Shown here piece by piece: positions 19,287 to 42,867 of a stretch of 64,000 nucleotides of DNA. Position 1 is the stretch's first letter, and every line of letters begins with the position of its first letter. The translations under genes and the position numbers were made by a program. The stretch is from Larus michahellis. Lineage: Eukaryota > Chordata > Aves > Charadriiformes > Laridae. The notes beneath the pieces are model-generated. The model saw nothing but the letters and a program-made list of their open reading frames with translations. It did no database searches and was not told the DNA's origin. The stretch spans positions 3,789,501 through 3,853,500 of the forward strand of contig NC_133917.1 of assembly GCF_964199755.1 (NCBI RefSeq). Direction: 5' to 3'.

Positions 19287-19299
19287 GTGGGAACGGACC

Positions 19300-20040
19300 C
19301 CCCCCCCCCCCACCCCCGGGGCCCCCCACATCCCCCCTGAGCCCCCCACATCCCTCTGCAACCCCCCCGTCCCCCTCTGCACCCCCAAATCCCCCACGCA
19401 CCCCCCAGATCCCCTCGGCACCCCCAAATACCCCCTGCAACCCCCCTTCACCCCCCACTCCTACTTGCACCCCCCAAATCCCCCCTGCTCCCCCCCCCCC
19501 GCACCCCCCCACATCCCTCCTGTACCCCGTGAGCCCCCCCCCAGTCCTCCCTGCACCCCCAAATCCCCCCTGCACCCCCCCGGTTCCCTTGTGCACCCCC
19601 CAGATCCCTCCTGCACCCCCCAAATCCCCTCCGCACCCCCCCCAGCACCCCCAAAACCCCCCCTCTGCCCCCCCGAATCCCACCTGCAGCCCCTCTGCAC
19701 CCCCCCCAGACACCCCCTCTGCACCCCCGTACGCCCCTCCTGCACCCCCAGATCCCCCTGCACCCCCCCAGCCCCCCTGCACCCCCAAATCCCCTCTGAA
19801 CCCCCCCCGCACCCCCTGTGCACCCCCCAGATCCCTCCTGCACCCCCAAATCCCCCCCGCACCCCCCCCAGATCCCTCTGCAGCCCCCCCGCACCCCAAA
19901 TCCCCTCTGAACCCCCCTGCACCCCCAGGTGCCCCTGCAGCCCCTGTGCCCCCCCCAGCCCCCTCTGCACCCCCATTCCCCTCCTGCACCCCCGTATCCC
20001 CTGACCCCCAGTGACCCTGAACCCCCCCCACCCCCCAAGT
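19300..20040 (+). repeat. C-rich ~19-bp minisatellite, PRR13 intron 1
   Basis: Tandem variants of CAAATCCCCCCTGCACCCCC, with CAGATCCCTCCTGCACC variants, continuing with decay to about 20110. Pyrimidine/C-rich on the + strand, the reverse of the AMHR2 arrays immediately to the left. Confidence 0.87.
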
Positions 20041-20322
20041 CCCCCCTACAGCCACCCCCCCCCCAAACTCCCCCCCCTGACCCCCCAAGCCCCCCTTGGA
20101 CCCCCCGACCCCCCTGGATCCAGCCCCGGGACACACACACACGGCTGGCCCCCCCCGGCCCCCCCCCCCCGAGCTGCCGTGACTCAGTTTCCCCTCGGAG
20201 GCAGCGGGGGGGTCCCCACGGAGTTGGGGGCTCCCCATGGCTGGGGGGGCTCCCAGGGACCCCTCCTGGGGTTTTGGGGGGGGGGGGCCCCCCCAACTCA
20301 CCCTGTATGCCCCCCCACCCAG

Positions 20323-20362
20323 GTCCCAGAGCTGTCACCCGCCATGTGGGACCCCAGTGCAG
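20323..20362 (+). CDS. PRR13: PRR13 exon with start codon
   Basis: Acceptor CACCCAG at 20316-20322, a short leader, ATG at 20344, and donor GCAG|GTAAGG after 20362. Encodes MWDPSA plus the first base of Gly. The first 21 bases are 5' UTR. Confidence 0.85.
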
Positions 20363-21009
20363 GTAAGGTGGGGGGGGCACCCCCAAAGTGTGGGGGGGGC
20401 TGCCTCGACCCCCACTCCTGCCCCCCTGTGGCAATGAGGGGGTCGGGGCCCCCCCTCAATTTTCTCTTTTCTCCCTCCCCCCCACCCTCCCCAGGGCAGC
20501 CGCCCCCCCTCAACCCCGTGTACCCCCCGAACCCCACGTACCCCCCCCAGCCCCCACCCCCCAACCCCGCGTACCCCCCCAACCCCACGTACCCCCCCCA
20601 CGGGGTACCCCCAAACCCGCTGGGGGGGCCTGGACAGCCCCCTTACCCCTCCGGGACCCCCCGTACCCCCCGGGGGCTCCTCCGGTCCCTTTCGGGGCCC
20701 TCCCTGTGCCCGCTGGGACCCGCGGGGTGCCCCCCCCTGCAGCCCCCCTACCCCGGGGTGCCCCCCTGTACCCCCCCGGGCTGGACAAGAAGGCGGCGAA
20801 AAAGCTGAAGAAGAGGATGAAGGAAGGCTCACAAGAGGCAGAAGGTGAGGGGGGGATTTGGGGGGGGGGGGGGACACGGACGTGGGAGGGGGGGGGGGTG
20901 TCACCCCGGCCCCCCCCCCCCCCCCCAGGGTGCTGACGGCCGGCCTGTCCCCCCGCAGCGCTCTTCGTCCTCCTCCTCCTCCTCCTCCTCCAGCAGCGAC
21001 TCCGACTGA
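20344..21009 (+). CDS. PRR13: Proline-rich protein 13 (TXR1), three coding exons
   Basis: PRR13 is a small nuclear proline-rich protein, linked in human cells to repression of thrombospondin-1 and taxane response. Exons: 20344-20362 (MWDPSAG), 20495-20844 (Pro/Tyr/Asn-rich repeats, then a basic segment LDKKAAKKLKK) and 20959-21009 (a long serine run ending SSDSD and TGA at 21007). The MW-P-AGQP start, Pro-rich middle, Lys/His-rich helix and poly-Ser-DSD end match vertebrate PRR13 in order. Exon 2 shows two compensating one-base breaks: the start and end are in one frame, and the middle from about 20655 to 20823 is in another. Total length is near 150 residues, similar to human. Located between AMHR2 and PCBP2 as expected. 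Confidence 0.88.
20495..20844 (+). CDS. PRR13: PRR13 exon 2, proline-rich and basic region (two frame breaks)
   Basis: Acceptor CCTCCCCAG; donor CAGAAG|GTGAGG. It begins QPPPLNPVYPPNPTYPP in the phase set by exon 1. From about 20655 the sensible frame moves by one: YPPGAPPVPFGALPVPAG onward to GLDKKAAKKLKKRM. It then returns to the first frame after an apparent extra G near 20823, giving KAHKRQK as in human. Read literally, frame one stops at 20806-20808. Confidence 0.82.
20959..21009 (+). CDS. PRR13: PRR13 last coding exon, poly-serine tail
   Basis: Acceptor CCCCGCAG at 20951-20958. In phase 0 it encodes Arg, a run of serines (TCC/TCG/AGC) and DSD, then TGA. This acidic-serine tail is the hallmark C-terminus of PRR13. 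Confidence 0.88.
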   Translation, partial: RSSSSSSSSSSSSDSD

Positions 21010-21099
21010 GGCCACCGTCAACGTCCGGCTCCGGCCACGGCCACCTGGGACCAGCCGTGACCACCGGGATCACCCGTGTGCCCGTGACCACCCGGGTCC

Positions 21100-22400
21100 T
21101 CCCGCGACCCCCCCCCCCCCCGTGTGCCCATGACCACCCATGACCACCCACGTCCCCCCCCAGGCCCACCCATGGCTCCCTGGGCACTGTGACCATCCGT
21201 GGCCAGACGTGACCACCTGGGAGGACCCATGTCCACCTGTGTGAAGCCATGACCACCCGTGTCCACCTGGGACCTCCCGTGTCCATCCATGATGACACGT
21301 GGTGAACCAGGACCACCCATGTCCACCTGTGTGAAGCCATGACCGCCCATGTCCCCCTGGCACCTCACGTGATGATCCATGACCAACCAGGACCACCCAT
21401 GACCACCCGTGTCCACCCATGACCACCTGTGACCTGCCATGTCCATCCATGACCGACAAACCAGGACCTCCTATGACCTCCCGTGTCCATCCATGACAAC
21501 CTGGAAGCACCCATGGCCGTCTGTGACTTCCTATGTCCATCCACAACCATGCATGAGCAACAAGGATGACCCATGACCACTTGTGGCCACCCATGACCAC
21601 CCATGGCCACCTGGGACCTCCCATGTCCACCCATGACCACCTGGAATCACCCATGACCGCACATGTCCACCTGGGACCTCCCACGTCCATCCATGACCAC
21701 CCATGACCAACCAGGACGACCCGTGACCACCTGGGACCTCCCATGTCCACCCATGACCACCCAGGACGACCCATGACCACCTGGGACCTCCCATGTCCAT
21801 CCATAACCACCCATGACCAACCAGGATGACCCATGACCACCTGAGACCTTCCATGTCCACCCATGACCACCACCTGGAACCACCCATGACCGCCCATGGC
21901 CACCTGGGACCTCCCACGTCCATCCATGACCACCCATGACCAACCAGAATGACCCATGACCACCTGAGACCTTCCATGTCCACCCATGACTACCACCTGG
22001 AACCACCCATGACCGCCCATGGCCACCTGGGACCTCCCATGTCCATCCATGACCACCCATGACCACCCAGGACGACCCGTGACCACCTGGGACCTCCCAC
22101 ATCCACCCATGACCACCCATGACCAACCAGGATGACCCGTGACCACCTGGGACCTTCCATGTCCACCCGTGACCACCACCTGGAACCACCCATGACTGCC
22201 CATGTCCACCTGGGACCTCCCACGTCCATCCATGACCACCCATGACCAACCAGGACAACCCGTGACCACCTGGGACCTCCCATGTCCACCCATGACCACC
22301 TGGAACACCCGAGACCTCCCACGTCCATCCATGTCCACCCGCGACCAGCCATGTCCACCTGGAACCACCTGAGACCTCCCGTGACCACCCGTGTCCCCCC
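21100..22400 (+). repeat. Minisatellite in the PRR13 3'UTR
   Basis: Tandem units built from CCACCCATGACCACC, TGGGACCTCCCATGTCC and ATGACCAACCAGGA, with a basic step of 12-15 bp combined into blocks of about 60-130 bp. Two nearly identical longer blocks lie around 21830-21960 and 21960-22070. Low G on the + strand. Confidence 0.92.
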
Positions 22401-22489
22401 ATGTCCCCCGTGGCGGGGGGGGGGTGGCCCTGGGTGCTGCCGGGGTTGGGGGGGAGTCGCCGGGTTCTGGGGTGCCCCCGCTGCCCCCC

Positions 22490-22495
22490 AATAAA
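22490..22495 (+). terminator. PRR13: PRR13 poly(A) signal
   Basis: AATAAA followed 15-25 bases later by GTGCCGTGTCAGCGTCTCC, a reasonable GU-rich downstream element. Confidence 0.8.
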
Positions 22496-22564
22496 GCCCT
22501 GGGACCCTGTGCCGTGTCAGCGTCTCCTTCGCGCCGTCGGCGGAGGGGGGGGACACACGCAAAC

Positions 22565-24115
22565 CCTCGTCAGCCCCGTTGCCCCCCTCCTGCCCCCCCC
22601 ATTGCCCCCTATTCCCCCCAATTGCCCCCCCCCATTGCCCCCTATCCCCCTCAATTGCCCCCCTCCTGCCCCTATTGCCCCCCGTTGCCCCCTCCTGGAT
22701 CTGTTGCCACCTATTGCCCCCACATTGCCCCCCATCGCTCCCTATTGCCTCCCTCCTGCCCCCAGTGCCCCCCCACTACCCCACCATTGCCCCCCTCCTG
22801 CCCCCACATTGCCCCATATTACCCCCCTATTGCCCCCCTCCTGCCTCCATTGCCCCCCGTTGTACCCCCCACTGCCCTCCCATAGCCCCCCTCCTGCCCC
22901 TGTTGCCCCCCTCCCACTCCCATTGACCCCCTCCTGCCCCCATTGCCCCCCTGGGTCCACCCATTGCCCACTTCTGCCCCCCCCGTCCCTGTTGCCCCCC
23001 CTGTCCCTGTTGCCCCCTGTTACACCCCCGTTGCCCCCTATTGCCCCCCTCCTGCCCCTATTGCTCCCACTCCCACTGACCCCCTCCTGCCCCCATTGCC
23101 CCCCTATTGCCCCCCTCCTGCCTCCATTCCCCCCATTGCCCCCCCTTGCCCTCCCATAGCCCCCCTCCTGCCCCTTATTGCCCCCCTATTGCCCCCAGTG
23201 CCCCCCCATTGCCCCCTTGTTGCCCCCATAGCCCCCCTCCTGCCCCCATTGCCCCCCTTTTGCCCCCCTATTGCCCCCTTAGCTCCCCTCCTGCCCCTAT
23301 TGCCCCCCCTATTGCCCCCCAGGGTCCCCCCCATTGCCCGCCTCTGCCCCTATTGCCCCCCCTATTGCCCCCCAGGGTCCCCCCCATTGCCCGCCTCTGC
23401 CCCTATTGCCCCCTCCTGCACCCATTGCCCCCCATTGCGCCCCTATTGCCCCGTTGTTGCCCCCATAGCTCCCCTCCTGCCCCCATTGCCCCCCCTATTG
23501 CCCCCCAGGATTCCCCCATTGCCCGCCTCTGCCCCTATTGCCTCCTCACGCCCCCCCTGCCCCTATTGCCCCCCATTACATCCCCATTGCCCCCTATTGC
23601 CCCCCATTGCCCCCCTTCCCATGCCCCCCACTCCCTAATACCCCCACTGCCCCCCCCGCCTCCATTTCCCCCCATTACCCCCCATTGCCCTCCCATAGCC
23701 CCCCTCCTGCCCCCATTGCCCCCACTGCTCCCCTATTGCCCCCTCGTTGGCCCCATAGCCCCCCCTCCTGCCCCCACTGCCCCCCTATTGCCCCCTCGTT
23801 GGCCCCATAGCCCCCCCTCCTGCCCCCACTGCCCCCCTATTGCCCCCTCGTTGACCCCATAGCCCCCCTCCTGCCCCCACTGCCCCCCTATTGCCCCCTC
23901 GTTGGCCCCATAGCCCCCCTCCTGCCCCCACTGCCCCCCTATTGCCCCCTCGTTGCCCCCATAGCCCCCCTCCTGCCCCCTATTGCCCTCCATAGACCCT
24001 CTCCTGCACCCATTGCCCCCCTATTGCCCCCCGTGCCCCCTCCCTGTCCCTACTGCCCCCCACTGCCCCCCTGCCGCCCCCTTCCCGTGCCCCCCACCCC
24101 CCAATACCCCCCTTG
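22565..24115. repeat. C-rich intergenic minisatellite between PRR13 and PCBP2
   Basis: About 1.5 kb of units made from CCATTGCCCCC, TATTGCCCCCC and TCCTGCCCC, with steps of 10-12 bp. At 23690-23960 these are organised into about five cleaner copies of a ~53-bp unit (CCCTCGTTGGCCCCATAGCC). It runs right up to the PCBP2 CpG island. Confidence 0.93.
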
Positions 24116-24119
24116 CCCC

Positions 24120-24534
24120 CCTCCCCGCAGTCCTCCGAGCCGCGGGTGGCGCTGTGGCGGCCCGCGGCCGCTCTACCCCCCGCCTCCCCTCCCCCCCCCC
24201 CGACTCCTCGTTGGCTCCCGCGGGGCGGGGCGGGGCGGGGCGGGGCGCGCGGGGGAGGGAGGAGGCCGCTCTATCCCCGCCCCGCCGCGCCTCGCTGGTG
24301 CGCGGCGTCCGTTTCCGGGTCGGGGCGGGGTGTAAATCGGGCCGCTCCCGCCGCCCCCTCCCAGACCCGCCGCGGCCGCCGCAGCAGGAGCAGCCGCCGC
24401 CGCCGCCTCCCGCCGCCATCCCGCCCGCCCGCGCTCCCTCTCCCCCCCCACCTCCCTCCCCTCCTCCCCGCCCTCCCTCCTCCCGCTCCGCCCGGAGCGC
24501 CCTTCTCCCGCCGCCGTTACCGGCGCCGCTCCAG
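24120..24534 (+). promoter_or_regulatory. PCBP2: PCBP2 CpG-island promoter and untranslated first exon
   Basis: Dense CpG sequence with a run of overlapping GC boxes (GGGGCGGGGC repeated, about 24222-24250), no TATA box, and a GCC/CAG-rich leader typical of PCBP genes (about 24350-24420). It ends in the donor CTCCAG|GTAGGC at 24534. Transcription probably starts between 24300 and 24345. The exon is non-coding; the ATG is in the next exon. Confidence 0.72.
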
Positions 24535-27300
24535 GTAGGCCCGACCCCCAACCCCCCCCCCCCCCCCCAACCCCACCACACACCCCACGCCGCCTCCCGA
24601 CCCCTTCCCTTCCCCCCCGCCTCCCCTTAACTCCCCTCCTCCGCCGCCATCCGGCACCGACTTCCATAACGGCCGCCGAGCCGCGGCCTCGCGTAGCGGC
24701 CCCGCGCCGCCCGCCGCCGGCCGCGCCCCTCACGCCAGCCCGCGGCCTACTTGCGGCCTAGTCGCGGCCTAGGCCGCGGCCTGCGCGCGCGCCGCCGCCG
24801 GGCCCGGGGGGGGGGGTGTCGGTTTTTGGGGGTTAAGGGGGGGTTGGCGGCCCCCGCCACCTCTCCCTCCCCCTCCCCGCCACCCCCTCACGACCCCCCC
24901 TGCGGGGACCGGGACCGGGGGGGGCCGCGGAGCCGCGTGCGTCACATGGCGCCGCCACCGCCCCCCCCTCCCCCCCCCCCTTCGGTACCGAGAGCCGTTG
25001 CGGAGGGGGTGGGGTGGCGGGGAGGAATTTCGTTTTTCTTTTTTTTCCTTTTTTTCTTCCTTTTTTGTGTTTTTCTTGCTTTAGATTTTTTCCTTCCTTT
25101 TTTTTTTTTCTTTTTTTTCGATCAGCTTTTGCCGCCATCCCAAGTTGTTTTTCCCCCCCGGTTCGTGGCGTGGCCGCCGAGGGCGCGGGGTGAGTGGGCC
25201 CGGCTCGGAGCCGCCACCCTCCCCCCGCTTTTCCAGCAGTTGGGGGTTCCCCCCCTTCATCCCCCTGGGACCGGCTCAGTTTGGAGCCGCGATCCCGGCC
25301 CGGGATGTCTCCCCCCACCCGCCTATGGGTGCTGAGGTGTTTTTAGAGCCGCGGAGACGGTTTTGCCTGCCCCGCTTCGGGGTCCAGAGCCGCCCCCCAT
25401 CTCCTCGGGGCTGAGCCGCGCTCCCGGCACTTGGCCGGTTTCCCCTTCCCTCCTCCGGGTCCGGTTTAGAGCCGCGATCCCGGGACTGGGGTCCCTCTCT
25501 TACCCGCCTTTGTGGACCCCCTGGGCCTGGGGGTCGCTCCGTGGCGCACCCCCCCCCTCCCCCTCCCCCGCCCCACCCCTCCGGCCCCGTTCTCCCCCTG
25601 GCCAGCGAGGCCAGATTCAGAGTGGGGATCTCCAGCTCTGGAGTTGTTTTTTCACCTCCCCCCAGCCGCAGGGATGAGCCGGTTTTGGAGCCACGTTTCC
25701 CCCGGCCTCGGGGATGGGCTGGTTTTGGAGCCAAATCCCTGCCCCGGCAACCACTTTTTCCCCTAAAATGGTCCCAGTTTGGGGCCGGGATCCTGAGGGG
25801 GGAGGCCCCTGGTGGGTGTTTGATCCCGGTACAGGCAGGGGCTGGGCCCTCCACGTGCACCGTGGGGGAAGGCAGGGCTGCCGGATGGAGGTAAGGAGAA
25901 GTTTTGGGGGGAAGTTTTTCCTGCGGAAGAACCTCACTGGGAGCCCGGATCGGAGAGGCGGCTGCTCGCTGGCCTCGGCCTGCCCCACACGGCTTGGCTT
26001 CTCCCTTTGCGTAACCCCTCGGCAGGTTTGGTCGGCTCCTTTTGTCCCTGATGGGCTGCGAGGCAGCCCCGTAACCGACCCAAGCTCGTTCGACTGGCAG
26101 AACCGCTGCCAGGAAAGCAAATTAATGCTAACGAAGGCGAACTGGGACGCTGAACTGGTGGGAGGAGGAGTGGGTTCAGAGCCGGAGAGACGGCGGCGGG
26201 TGCCAGCGAGGCTCCTGCCACCTCCGGTGAACCGGGAAACTCGTAAACAACCGGCTCGTGGGCTTGGGTCTAGACTCTCCTCCTCGCTCCGCCACTGCCA
26301 GGCTGGGATCCTGAGCCCTTCCTTCCAAACTAGGCAAACGGGCGCCTTTTTGGATCCGACGGGATGTCAGGCTGAGTTTATGGAGGCCGTAACTCGTCAT
26401 TACGGCAAAAAAATAACCACCCTTCCATGCCAGCGGCTTCCCCTTAAAAGAGCATTAACCCGGAGTGTGGCAGCGCTGCCCGCTTGGCATGGTCCCCTGC
26501 CAGATTAATCCCCTTGCCCTCACCCCGGCTTCTTCTTTCCCTGGGCTTGGTTAAACTTTGATGGGGCGGTGACCAGCCGGACTGATAAAAAAAAAAAAGA
26601 GCTGAAATTTAGTTTATTTAATTTATTTTGAAAGTTAAACGGCTGACTAACCAAGCCGGTGGCCGGTCGGGGTGTTTTGCAACTGCTGTCGACTCAGGCC
26701 GCAGGTTGTTTGAAACCTGATCGTGTGCTCATGTGGCCTTATCTGGTTTGAGTAAATCAGCTTGGAAACCAGTCTGAAAGGCCTCCCCACGCAGGCTCAG
26801 GGCACAGATAAGTTATTATATTTTTATTTTCTCAACAGCCCGGCTCCCCAAGCGGGTTAAACCAAAGGGGAACGGGGCGGTCGCTCCGCCAGGCGCGTGT
26901 GTGTCTACACGCAGCTGCGGAGGAAAGCTTGTAATCTAGATGAAGGTGTGGGGATCGCAAGTAGAGGCAAGTTCCCCGGAGCTGTAGGTGAAGCTTCTGC
27001 GAGAAGCGGGGCTGGAAAGAGGCAGGGATGAGCCCTCGCGGCTCCGGCTGTTGCTTGATGCAGGTGGGATTGTGCCAGTTCAGCCTTGGGAAACTCCTGG
27101 CAGGAGGATCGGCCTGTTGGGGAGCTGAAGTGCTGTGGATCAGCTCTCCTGGTCACGGCTTGAAGGGGAGAGCGGCCCTAAAACTGCTAGGGGGATATGC
27201 AGGAGGAGGAAAAAAAACCTTAGAGATGTTGAATTCCCTGGGGACGGGTCAGAGACCGGGTTGGCTCAGCCCCTCAACGCAACCCCTCTCTCGTTCTCAG
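24535..27300 (+). other. PCBP2: PCBP2 intron 1
   Basis: 2.8 kb. The left end remains CpG-rich to about 25000, with T-runs at 25030-25120. The rest is ordinary single-copy sequence, GC-moderate, with an AT-rich patch at 26580-26640 and no tandem array. A donor-like GGAG|GTAAGG at 25888 could mark an alternative leader exon but cannot be supported. Confidence 0.6.
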
Positions 27301-27367
27301 CTCTGCTCACTCAGCGACCAAAGATCTGACCACTGACAAAGCCTGACTCAACCCAACGCAGCTCAAG

Positions 27368-41200
<13,833 letters not shown>

Positions 41201-41885
41201 GGGCCCCCCCGCGGAGCCGGGCCTCACCTCACCATCCATCTGTGTAGTCCCTTTAGCGGCAGCCCCAGGTTTTAAACTAGTTTGTAAATTTTTCGGTTCC
41301 TCCATCCTCTCCGCGGCCACTCATCAGGTTTATTTTTATTTTTATTTTTTTTTTTCCGTTTTATTTTTTTTTCTCGTTGTTGGTTTAGTTTATTAATTTT
41401 TTTTTCCTTCTTTTTATTTTTCTTTTATTTTTTTTTTTTGTCGGTTGGTTTGTTTTTTTTTTTTTCTTTAATCCCCCCCCCCACCTTCTTCCTTCCCCGT
41501 TTACAGCATTTTAATTCCTTTTTCTCCGTTCAGCCGTGAAACCGCTGAGCCCCAGATCTTAGTTTTATAAAAGCTTCTCTCTCTCCTCTCCCAGCCCTTC
41601 ACCCCCCCCCTCCCGTCCCCCCCCCACTCCACAAACCTCCCGAAAAACCCACCCCCCCCCACCCCCCTCCTTTTTTTTTTTCGGCTCATGAAGTTTCTGT
41701 TTTGTCATGAAATGTAAGAGTGGAAGAGACAAAAACAAAAAAAAAAAACAAAAACAAAAAAAAAACAACAAAAACAACAAAAAACCAAACAAAAAACAAA
41801 AACAAAAACATTTCAGTTTAGTTCTGTAACGTCAGGAAATTTTTCAAAAAAAAAAATTAATAAAAAGATGGACTGGAGCTTTTCC
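41201..41885 (+). other. PCBP2: 3'UTR of the canonical PCBP2 isoform
   Basis: About 690 bases, T-rich from 41330 to 41475, A-rich (AAAAACAAAAAC) from 41735 to 41810, ending after AATAAA at 41859. Confidence 0.8.
41859..41864 (+). terminator. PCBP2: PCBP2 distal poly(A) signal
   Basis: AATAAA in TTAATAAAAAGATGG; T/G-rich sequence (TTTTCCTTGTG) follows within 25 bases. Only 75 bases from the MAP3K12 signal on the other strand. Confidence 0.82.
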
Positions 41886-41919
41886 TTGTGAATAGAAACT
41901 GGAGGATATTTTGGTTAAT

Positions 41920-42774
41920 GGATCTGCCTGTCTCCGTCTTTATTTGAAACACCCCCCCCACACACACACACTCCCCCTCATCCACCCCCCCCCCTCCAGT
42001 TCAGCCCAGTTCGGGGGTGAGGGGGGGTTTGGAGCCCCACTTTGGGGGGTTCTGGGGCCCCAGTTGCGGGGTTTTGGATCCCGGTTGGGGTTTGGGTTCC
42101 CTCTGGGGGTGGAATTAGGTGTCTGTGTCCCCCCCCCCCCCCCCCGCCCCCACCAGGTTGGGTAAACCAGTGCTCGAGGGAGTTCTTCGATACTCCCCAT
42201 GCAGTTTTTTTTTTTGGGGGGGGGGAATTTCTCTTCCCAGTACCCTCCAAACTGGTCTTTAATGGAAACCAGTGTCCCAGGTGGGTGTATTCACTCTCTG
42301 CCTCTTCTTCCCATCCCCGGGGGGGGGGGCTTCCTTTGCTTCACAGGGGTAAGAGCAGTTACCCCCCCCCCCATTTCTCCCTGGGGGGGTCCAGTGCTCC
42401 CAGTTCTACCAGTAAAGAAGTGGGATTTTAAGGGGGTTCAGCCCCTGCTTCCCCCCTGCCCCCAACTTGGCCTGTCCTTGGGAGACAGGTCCCTTCTCCA
42501 TCTTGGGGGGGGGGGGGGGGGGGGGGCGCTATTGCAGTAGGGCCTACATAAACACAGGAGGCAGAGAGACAACCTCTATCCCCCCCCACCCCAAAATAAC
42601 CCCCCAGTGACCCCCCCCCCGCCCCCCCCCACCCAGGCACAGAGACAGCACAGAGCTTTCCGTAGAGATCCATAGATATTTATATAAATATTTGGGGCTG
42701 TACAAGTGGGAGGGGGGCGTGTGGGGGGGTGTGTGTGTGTGCAGGGGGGGGGTTGGGGGGTGGGGGGACACAGG
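41920..42774 (-). other. MAP3K12: MAP3K12 3'UTR
   Basis: About 850 bases between the MAP3K12 stop and the poly(A) signal. Contains long G and C runs (42125-42145, 42505-42526) and an AT-rich patch at 42666-42694; no tandem array and no other gene. Confidence 0.78.
41939..41944 (-). terminator. MAP3K12: MAP3K12 poly(A) signal
   Basis: AATAAA on the minus strand (TTTATT on +), about 830 bases past the MAP3K12 stop, in AATAAAGACGGAGACAGG context. Cleavage would fall near 41920, almost touching the PCBP2 end. Confidence 0.8.
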
Positions 42775-42867
42775 TCACAGGCCGGGGGGGGCCGTGGGCC
42801 GGGGGGGCCCCTCGCCGCTGCCTGAGTGATCCAGCTCCGCGCTGTCGCAGTCCGAGTCCTCGGAGAC
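42775..42867 (-). CDS. MAP3K12: MAP3K12 last coding exon
   Basis: 30 codons and TGA (42775-42777). Encodes [18 protein letters not shown], matching the conserved [14 protein letters not shown] motif of human DLK, then a short Pro/Gly tail. The acceptor is CCCCCCAAG (a less common AAG). Confidence 0.92.
   Translation of the reverse strand, partial: VSEDSDCDSAELDHSGSGEGPPRPTAPPGL

Larger units (their letters stand above)
21010..22510 (+). other. PRR13: PRR13 3'UTR
   Basis: From the stop to just past AATAAA at 22490. It is dominated by a tandem array (listed separately); only about the first 90 and last 100 bases are non-repetitive. Confidence 0.75.

Noticed and set aside
22565-24115. Possible coding or lncRNA gene in the C-rich intergenic stretch
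   Set aside because: Entirely tandem repeat; open frames are repeat artefacts and no promoter or poly(A) signal of its own is visible.
25870-25893. Possible extra PCBP2 leader exon ending at GGAG|GTAAGG
   Set aside because: Only a donor-like word; no acceptor, conservation or transcript evidence to define an exon.
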